NCBI GenBank assembly: GCA_903813345.2
Contig: CAIIXF020000002.1
Coordinates: 13,908,150 to 13,972,149 of the forward strand
Origin: Owenia fusiformis
Lineage: Eukaryota; Annelida; Polychaeta; Sabellida; Oweniidae
Length of the DNA: 64,000 nt
Direction: 5' to 3'
Positions 56,869 to 64,000 of the stretch are shown piece by piece. A model generated the notes under the pieces. The model was not told where the DNA came from. It was given only the letters and a program-made list of their open reading frames with translations, and did no database searches. The translations under genes and the position numbers were made by a program. Each line of letters begins with the position of its first letter. Positions within the stretch are counted from its first letter, which is position 1.

Positions 56869-57409
56869 ATATGTTAATATTATCGTCTCATTATATTGTA
56901 CCATTAGAAATAAATAAAAGAAATGGTACATTTTGGAGTGTGATACTCCGGCGCCGTCTTCAATAATTTTACTCTTAGCGTTGTTGGACTTCAAACAGGA
57001 GTTAAAGTTACCCGCAAATCCATTGCATGGAGTAAGTTATTTTCTTTGGTTTAGCGAAACATATGAGTAAAAATAAATTTTGTGGGTTTCTTAGTGTTTC
57101 TATGCAAAACAGCACGCTCCGTCACAGCGGACTTTTTCGATTCTGGTCTGTGATAATGGTTATGGATGATATGGGGACATTTCTTATATATAGTCTAACT
57201 TTGTTACTTTGCTACATGCAACATTTTTATGTAAATTAAACAATTATAGATCCATTTTCAATTTTTTAAATCGATAGATCTACCGCTTCCATTTTCTTTT
57301 GCGGAAATACATTACAATTTAAAAACTATTTGATTTCTCGGAACAAATTACTTTCAAATGATTGGAACATGGTGAGCGCATTGCCGGTATGACAGTTTCA
57401 CATGTCCAC
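56869..57409. repeat. dispersed repeat flanking the retrotransposon
   Basis: 56869-57145 matches 21440-21745 (GATACTCCGGCGCC, ATCCATTGCATGGAGTAAGT, GCACGCTCCGTCACAGCGGA). The retrotransposon begins exactly where similarity starts. The stretch 57146-57409 is unassigned. Confidence 0.65.
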
Positions 57410-58840
57410 GCTAAATTATGTCCGATGGACTTATTTTCCTAGGAATGCAGGTCCGTCGGACACTAAGTCCTAGGAAAATTAGTCCAGGGACTTGCATACC
57501 TAGCAAAATAAGTCCGTCGGGCATATTTTCCTTAGGACTGTATGTCCTATGCCTAGGATGAGTAGTCCGAGGCGGACTTGTATTCCTGGATGCCTGTCAG
57601 AAATTTAAGTCCATGTAAACTGTTTTACCTTAATATGTCAACCTTTCAATTCACGTTTTCATAAAATTAACAATAAAACATCCAACACATAAATATTGCA
57701 TGTCATTTTTTATTCACGGGCAAAATATGACAGTGCAATTTGAATTGGTTAACTGCATGTACAAAAACAGTACACTTTAGATGAACTGTGTCACTATTAC
57801 TGATTTGAAACAAAAACTACAGGTTTGTTGTATGTCTTAAAAATCTAATCTGAGGAATATATAAAGGATTTCATTTTTAATTTCTTGTGTATTCGCTTTG
57901 AAAGACTTTTAATTAAACATTCTGATTACATTAAAAATTCTCTTTTTTCGCAGTAAATCTACCCACAAAATTTCTCGGTTGAAAATTGATAATTTTTCCC
58001 CTGACGCCCAAGAGTGTCGATTATTTTTATGAGAATATGTTTCTCTAAACTACACAATTTAGGTCGGTTGAATATTTAACAAGAATTTACTTTTTTTGCT
58101 ACAATCTAAAAAAATTAACAAGTGTACGTTGTCAAATCAATGTTCGTTGTCCCATTGAACTTACACATCTTAATTCACAGACAACTCTATTGCAGACAAC
58201 CTATTTTTATAACACTAATCGACAGGGGGTCAGATGCTTTTAAAACTGAAACTGAACAATTACAGTATTACTTTTGCCTGATTGCACTATTGAACCTCTG
58301 CACTTTCAAGATATACAAACGCATAAACGGGATTTTAAAAGTTACCTTCGACTAGTTGGGTAGCTAGTATTGCAATCTCTCTATCAACTTCTTAAGACTA
58401 TAAAAATTCATAAAATTATAATCTTAACAGAACGCAAACGAAAAAACGCCAAATGATCAAGATGTTGAATCTAAGACCCATTGGTCACATTTTGACCACC
58501 GCACCAACAATTTCATAAAATAAAATAGCACTCAACAAGAGGTCAGAAATTACATTTACCTTATCTTTATCAACACCTGTATTTGGGATACTTGAATATG
58601 TTCGTTGAACATGTTCAATTACAACTTGTTACTGATTAAAAACCTGAATGGATCTGAAACAAGACATGCAACAGCAACGCCAAAGCGCAGCAAATCCAAT
58701 CGAACAGCAAATCGTAAAATAACACACAAAATTGCCACAATTTTCAACATGGTTACTCATTATTGCCAAATTATCATCAGAAAGTGTAATGTGCTTCTAA
58801 GAAAGCACATATAAACTTTCAACAAAATTGCACACACGTA

Positions 58841-59025
58841 TGAGGGGTGATCAGGAATTTCTGTACCATTGGCTCTATTTTTTAAATTTCTTTTCCTTTC
58901 TAAGTGATTTTTTCACACAATGGCAAAGACGTTATTATATCTTTCAGGACTGGGTGAAAAGGCATGACAAATGCTTACAAAAAGCTGGTAACTACCTCGA
59001 AGGATTAAAATTGATGGGAGAATAG
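58841..59025 (+). pseudogene. mariner-type transposase C-terminal remnant
   Basis: After TA, a terminus TGAGGGGTGATCAGGAATTT (58841) is followed by an open frame ending in YYIFQDWVKRHDKCLQKAGN and YLEGLKLMGE, with a stop at 59025. A Trp-x-Lys-Arg-xxx-Lys-Cys-x-xxx-Gly-x-Tyr pattern near the end is typical of mariner transposases. The end of the gene seems joined to the left terminus by deletion. The other terminus was not located. Confidence 0.45.
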
Positions 59026-59274
59026 TGACAGTTACTATGAACATTAATGAATACACTTAATGAAATAATACACCCTATTACATGTCACATATTCAGCAAT
59101 GAATACAGTGTCCCGTATTTTTCTGAGCTACACCTTGTTGGGTTAGCGGTTGTCATGGTAACAAATATAATAGGATAATAATGTCATAGAACAATGAAAT
59201 CTTCATGATGTGTTCCTATTTTAGGTTATTTTGGTGAAACATCACTAGGAAAGGATATAACTTGCAAAAAAAGA

Positions 59275-60120
59275 TAATAGACCCAACAGTCCAGAAATTC
59301 ATACTCACCCTTCGCAAACGTCAATGGCAGCCATTTTTCAAAGTGGCCGTCTACTTGCCAAAATGTCATAAGACAGTGTGCTATGCTTATAAGTAATCAC
59401 GTATCAAATATGAACAAAATCGCCTCATTACTTCTTGAGTTATAGTGAAAAAGGTAAAATAACACACGTAAAATGGTGGCCATTTTTCAAAATGGCCGCC
59501 TACTCCCCAAAGTGTTATTAGACAGTGTGCCATACTTATAGTATTCACATATCAAATATGAAAAAATTGCTCCACCACCTTTCGAGTTATAGTAAAAAAC
59601 GTTTAAATGGCGGCCTTTTACGAAATGGCCGCCTTCTACCAAAATTGTCTTTAGAAAATGTACCATGCTTATAGTATTCACATACCAAATATGAAAAGAA
59701 ATCGCTCAACTACTTTGTAAGTTACATTAAGAATCATAAAATAGCGTGTAAAGGCCGCCGTTTTCCAAGATGGCTGCAATGTGCTTCTTCGATATCTACA
59801 TTTCTATCTTTATTAATATCCTATATATTTTCTAAATCTAAAACATATTGCTATTACAGTTTTACCTAAATTACTGTAAAACCGGCACTAAAATGGCCGC
59901 CTTTTTTAAATGAGCGGCCATTTTTAAAATTGGCTTTCTAGCAGAATTTCTACCCCCATAGGGCATATGTGTACAAAATATCAACAAAATCGGGCCAACG
60001 GTATTTGAGTTATTGCACTTTAGATGTACGGTGTCACTATTAACTGCTTTGAAGCAAAACCCGACGGACGGACGGATGGATGAAAGGACGTACGGAGGCG
60101 TTCCCTATATCCCTCCGAAA
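59275..60120 (-). repeat. reversed copy of the 1588-2290 repeat
   Basis: Reverse-complement units with GACAGTGTGCCATACTTATA, AAAATGGCCGCC and TTCACATATCAAATATGAA lead to the family head at 60060-60120 (CGACGGACGGACGG, then CCCTATATCCCTC). It is nested in the 3.4-kb foldback. Confidence 0.7.
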
Positions 60121-60916
60121 AAACGTTTTTTAACCGATAAATTTTGTGGGTAGATTTACTATGAAAAAAATCAAGCACTGCTCGAAAATCTTTCAACGTA
60201 TAGATCAGAGAGCTAATAGTCTATCGAAGCGATTACGCACGAAATTAGAAATAAAAACCTTTTGTTTCCTCAGATTAAATTTTCTTTAAACGTACATCAA
60301 ACCTATCATAGATTTTATTTCAAATCAGTTAATAGTGACACCGTACATCTAAAGTGCACGACGGTATATTTTGTCACTATACGTTATCAATGTGGTTAAT
60401 GTCAAAGCTTAAAATAAGTCCGACCTTCCCAAAATAAAATTAAATGAAAAAAAGAAAAAAGAAATAGGAAGCCAAGGGGAGTCGAACAAGGGTTCTTCTT
60501 CTTACTAGGTCATGAATATCTGTTAGTACCTAACGCTCTACTTAGTGAGCTATCATGGATGGCTGGTCAAGTGCGTTTTTCTTGGTATATTTATGTACAG
60601 ACTAATTATATGATCAATATTGAGTTTCATGGACCTAAATTCCTGTAGCAGGAATCCAAGTCCGTCAGGAAAATACGTCCATAGTAATTTTTCATTTATA
60701 TCATAGCTTGGAATATACGTCCGACTAGGACAACGTATACTAGGACCGGAGGTCCGTAGGACCTCCGGTCCTAGGAACGTAGGTCCGTAGGAATACAAGT
60801 CCTACGGACTTATTCTCCAAGGGGACTTATACTCCTGTTACACCGGTAAGGAAATACAAAAAACATCCACAGACACTGCTACCCACCTAGTTACACAGAC
60901 GTATCGTCAGTGTATC

Positions 60917-60947
60917 ATGGCGGAACTACTTCCGGGATTTGAATTCG
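60917..60947 (+). CDS. candidate first coding exon (MAELLPGFEF)
   Basis: ATG at 60917 (context ATCATGG), ten codons and one base, then the donor GTAAGA at 60948. It lies in the left arm of the inverted-repeat element. Splicing to 61606 keeps the frame (split Val codon). The reverse copy in the right arm keeps ATG, length and donor but reads MAELLPGLGF. Keeping these through divergence suggests use. The protein is not recognised. Confidence 0.42.
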
Positions 60948-61605
60948 GTAAGATATTTTAATTTCTCTATTTACATCTACTTATAAGTCACGATGTGGAT
61001 TATAATTTGGCTCGAAGTTATGGGAGATAGTCTAGTTTGAGAATGTGTCGATGGTTTTAGGTTTGGTATGTTAACGAAGACGCATTTCACATATTTAGTC
61101 CCTCGCTTTTGTTACACTGACGATCGGCATTAATATTGCCAATATTACACTGACGAAGAGGTTTGCTTACACTGACGAATGGATAATATTATAGAGAAAG
61201 TTGATCTGTGGAATGTCATGAACATAGGACGTAGCCATACGCCCGGTAACATTTATAAAAATCGCCTCGATATTTTTATACATGTTCCCGGGCCTATGGA
61301 GGTAGCTTTCTATCAAATCTCGGAGATTTCTGGCAGGTGCCCAGGGGGAGGTATGTGAAGCTGAAGCTGAGATATTGAATCAAATCCTTTCAATTATTCT
61401 TATGTAATTATGATATGTGCACAACATCTCGAAATATTTAAACAAAACAGGCATCATATTCTCAATTAATAATAAATTGGAGTCCCAATTTACTCGTAGT
61501 ATATAACATGCGGTTGATGTGATAGCGCTATTGGGAGTGCGCAGTTTATTTACATTATTTTGCTACAACTATCATCACATTTGTTTTGACTGGCTCTTAT
61601 TGTAG

Positions 61606-61652
61606 TTGACCAAGAGCCATCTACTTCTGCTGCAATGGCGGACACTAGTGGG
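61606..61652 (+). CDS. candidate second coding exon
   Basis: The acceptor TCTTATTGTAG ends at 61605 and the strong donor GTAAGT starts at 61653. In frame with the first exon it reads VDQEPSTSAAMADTSG and ends in phase 0. The stretch is acidic and Ser/Thr-rich, as in many disordered N-termini. Confidence 0.42.
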
Positions 61653-62190
61653 GTAAGTTTCATGTTTGCTGTTTAAGGATTTAGCCTCAGACTCAGTGCA
61701 TTGTGGTATGACCATTCCTTGAAGGACGTTGCTTTCCCAAATTTGCTCGAGATGCTTGCATTAAATGTCAATTTTTCGACATAACGCTTGAAAGGAATTG
61801 TCATTCCACAATGCATTGATTCTTGTGCTTAAATTATTTTCACACATTAAAAATATTTTCTACAAAGTCACCTAAAACATACAAAATCACTAAAAAAACA
61901 TATACTGAAACTTTTTGCGAGGGTCAAATATTTGAAAAACATCTATACAAAACAAATGCATTATTGATTATTTTATAATTCACTAAAGTATCATCATAAT
62001 TGAAATGTACACATACGATTACATGTAGAAATGCTTTCAATTCATTTTTAATTATCAGATTCACTTGCACTGTTGATGAAGATTTTGATGATCAATCATC
62101 TTCAGCCGATATATGATCGATTTTTTGCGTAAATAAGAATCCTAAATTCACTAATTGTCTTTAAATGCCTCTGACTATTGAAATTAATAG
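61653..62190. other. candidate intron, no other feature
   Basis: AT-rich sequence with a short inverted similarity around 61684-61830 (GACTCAGTGCATTGTGG against CCACAATGCATTGATTC), possibly a small MITE. Confidence 0.35.
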
Positions 62191-62215
62191 GTGACAATTG
62201 ATAATGCACGGGATG
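62191..62215 (+). CDS. candidate third coding exon (25 bases)
   Basis: The acceptor AAATTAATAG is weak in pyrimidines; the donor GTAAGA at 62216 is good. It reads VTIDNARD plus one base in phase with the previous exon. Short, so the least certain of the three. No following exon was found in the remaining 1.8 kb. Confidence 0.3.
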
Positions 62216-62890
62216 GTAAGACAATATTTGTAACTTGCTCTTTTCCTTTGTATGTTCACATTAATTGATAAGAATTGTTCTCTCTAGAATGATATTTGCA
62301 ATGGTCATGTTCAATAATGCAAAACTGTGTACGTTTGACCACACCCGGGGACAACACACATACGTGTAACACTTTAGAAACATGTCCATAGCCAGAGATA
62401 CCTCTCCAATATACCAGCTTTGGCTTTTTCACAATTTTGGCTAAAAATCATACGGAAGTGCTCAGAATGGTGAAAACTGCATGGTTTTTTAAAAATTGGG
62501 AACATCATGATATTGTTGTGTATGCGTAATAACATCTTTGGCGCTTCCCCCTCCCCTATTACAATAGTAGCATTTGTATTTGGGAGATCCATGACTCTCT
62601 GATATAGTTTAACCATACATACGAAATTGTTACCAAGTATACGCAAATGTTAAAATGGTTCGTCAGTGTTGCAACAGCTCCAAATCAAAGATTCGTCAGT
62701 GTGATATTGGTCGTTCGTCAGTGTAACAAAAGCGAGGGACTAAATACGTTAATTGTGTCTTTGTTAACATATAAAACCTTAAACCATCGACACTTTCTCA
62801 AACTAGACTATCTTCCTTAACTTCGAGCCAAATTATTATCCACAACGTGACTTATAAGTAGGTGTAAATCGGGAAATAAAAAAATCTTAC

Positions 62891-62921
62891 CGAAACCTAG
62901 TCCCGGAAGTAGTTCCGCCAT
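62891..62921 (-). pseudogene. reverse copy of the candidate first exon (MAELLPGLGF)
   Basis: On the minus strand ATG at 62921 opens ten codons and one base, with the donor GTAAGA after 62891. It is the same length as the plus-strand copy, with three residues changed. It points toward the plus copy. No minus-strand exon 2 was found, so it may be non-functional. Confidence 0.4.
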
Positions 62922-62964
62922 GATACACTGACGATACGTCTGTGTAACTAGGTGGGTAGCAGTG

Positions 62965-64000
62965 ACAGACCACCAAATTAATTACACCTCCCTACTTTCG
63001 AACGAAAATACGTTTACGTAAATTTTTTATTTTACATGTGCACACCAGCAGCCAATTTTAAACTTAGGCGGTGCGGAACAGTTAATAGAGAGGTTTCGCA
63101 AAACGAATTAGCTAAAACGTATCCGCATCCGTATCTCGTTACGTTTACGGATACGTATATCGATAATTTTCGTTTCGCAGTTCGTTTTTTGAAGTACGTA
63201 ATTATAAACGCATCTCAATCCGTGTTTAATAGTAGTGAAAACTAGGGTCAAATAAAAGGCTTCATCTGCACTTAGATTTCAAAACACCATTGGGAGTGTC
63301 AGCTTGCAGAATCACAACTCCAAAAGTAATTTTGGTGAGTGCAAAAATACATATTAACCCTTTCATCCCTAAGGTGTCATTTATTAATTTCATGACATCA
63401 ATTTCAAAATGAAGAATATCCTTTAGGCCAGAAAAGATTATTTCTCGGTTTACAATAATAACCAATTCAGTGTCAAATTATTCTTTTGGGAATATTTAAG
63501 GGTTTGAAAACAAATAGGCTGAATAGTGGTCATTAAGTGACGTGCAGTGACTGCATTATGCCACAAAATGCGTAAACATTTCTAAAATCACTTGCCATAC
63601 TGCACATGGACCTTTAATTTCATGTTTTTGCAGCTGTATATTTTGGTAATAATTCAAGATAATAAAAAAAAAAAAAATAGCGACTTGGGCAAGGCCAAGG
63701 CATTCGGAAACCATACGTTTTCACATAAGCCACCCCCCCCCCCTTTCCTCATACATGGGCTTTAGTTGAAAACCCATGCCTCATATAAACTAAGGAGGGG
63801 AACAAAGTAACATATTTGATCATAGAAAGCGACACAAATATATCAGTCATGCAATAAAAGTATGTTTTGTATGAGAAATCAACAAAAAATATATTATGTA
63901 AAAAGATAAATTAGCATTGTTTTTCTTGAATTCATTGAACAACACGGGACCAGCTCATCAGAGAACGACGCGAAGCTAACGCCTAACATGCCAGTTGAAT
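62965..64000. other. unassigned end of the window
   Basis: 62990-63230 is unusually rich in CG and in ACGTATCCG/CGGATACG-type inverted words (for example CGTATCCGCATCCGTATC and TTACGGATACGTAT), and gives a 69-codon frame without known motif. There is a run of A at 63665-63677 and a run of C at 63733-63743. No gene is supported. Confidence 0.4.

Larger units (their letters stand above)
57410..60840. mobile_element. 3.4-kb foldback element with GTCCTAGGA-rich ends
   Basis: The outer 200 bp on each side (57410-57615 and 60625-60840) are dense in GTCCGT/ACGGAC and CCTAGGA words in opposite orientation. Inner inverted blocks at 57767-57985 and 60130-60365 share CACTTTAGATG, TGTCACTATTA and TAAATCTACCCACAAAATTT. 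The right end has a perfect 16-bp palindrome with a 3-base loop (60740-60774). It holds a mariner-type remnant and a reversed GGCGGCCATTTT repeat. No intact gene. Confidence 0.65.
60874..62964. mobile_element. CACTG-ended inverted-repeat element carrying exons
   Basis: The arms of about 260 bp (60874-61135 and 62690-62964) are inverted copies starting CACTGCTACCCACCTAGTTA. ACAGA flanks both sides (60869-60873 and 62965-62969), a 5-bp target duplication. The word ACACTGACGA occurs at the ends and repeatedly within the arms (61116, 61147, 61171; reversed at 62662, 62690, 62713). Each arm contains an ATG, ten codons and a splice donor. The spacer holds two further candidate exons. This is either a transposon with its own spliced gene or an inverted duplication of a host promoter and first exon. 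Confidence 0.6.

Noticed and set aside
63036-63245. 69-codon plus-strand frame
   Set aside because: It arises from a CG-rich near-palindromic stretch; no domain, no splice context, no Kozak support.
63640-63665. Possible fourth exon of the 60917 gene after TTTTTGCAG
   Set aside because: The exon would be about 12 bases with a poor donor; no phase or peptide support.

Overview
The window is metazoan nuclear DNA, most likely from a marine invertebrate. It is AT-rich, has spliced coding exons with long repeat-filled introns, and is packed with transposons and their deletion derivatives. It also carries dispersed GACCTT-rich and GGCGGCCATTTT-rich repeats of a kind I associate with marine invertebrates. 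I see no bacterial genes, rRNA, tRNA genes or CRISPR. I cannot name the species or phylum from the sequence.

Gene content is low. (1) Four phase-compatible plus-strand exons (1360-1551, 12476-12760, 13023-13348, 25144-25251) form the 3' part of one gene and encode the last 302 residues of a Ser/Thr/Pro-rich, probably disordered tail with several Trp motifs. The introns are about 10.9 kb, 0.26 kb and 11.8 kb. (2) A complete Ty3/gypsy-type LTR retrotransposon lies on the minus strand at 44978-56868, with 1587-bp LTRs that differ at one base I could find. It has a tRNA-Leu-type primer site, a polypurine tract and one uninterrupted 2655-codon Gag-Pol frame with long N- and C-terminal additions, including a C2H2 zinc finger after the integrase. 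(3) Three small exons at 60917-62215 could begin another plus-strand gene. They lie inside an element whose two inverted ends both carry the first exon.

Most of the rest is transposon sequence with definable ends. From left to right: an internally deleted Tigger/pogo-like element (3275-4655); a mariner-like element with a nested insertion (4683-6337); a 4-kb inverted-repeat element (8147-12215) holding a smaller one; a nested stack in intron 3 (15437-22515) that includes a piggyBac-type element and a non-LTR remnant; a CAC-ended element with 5-bp target duplications (25979-27249); a foldback mariner-type element (29233-29981); a Harbinger-like MITE (31484-31879); one TA-flanked element inside another (32113-34229 and 32390-33448); a 4.6-kb element with a 6-bp target duplication (37598-42235) that contains a foldback with palindromic 29-bp arrays; and a 3.4-kb foldback (57410-60835).

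The retrotransposon looks young and potentially intact. Nearly all the DNA transposons look non-autonomous. The repeat copies at 34747-35694 and 15570-22429 are the same family, one uninterrupted and one interrupted twice, so the window contains its own empty-site control for two insertions. All calls come from reading alone. Family names rest on termini, target duplications and recognisable protein motifs.
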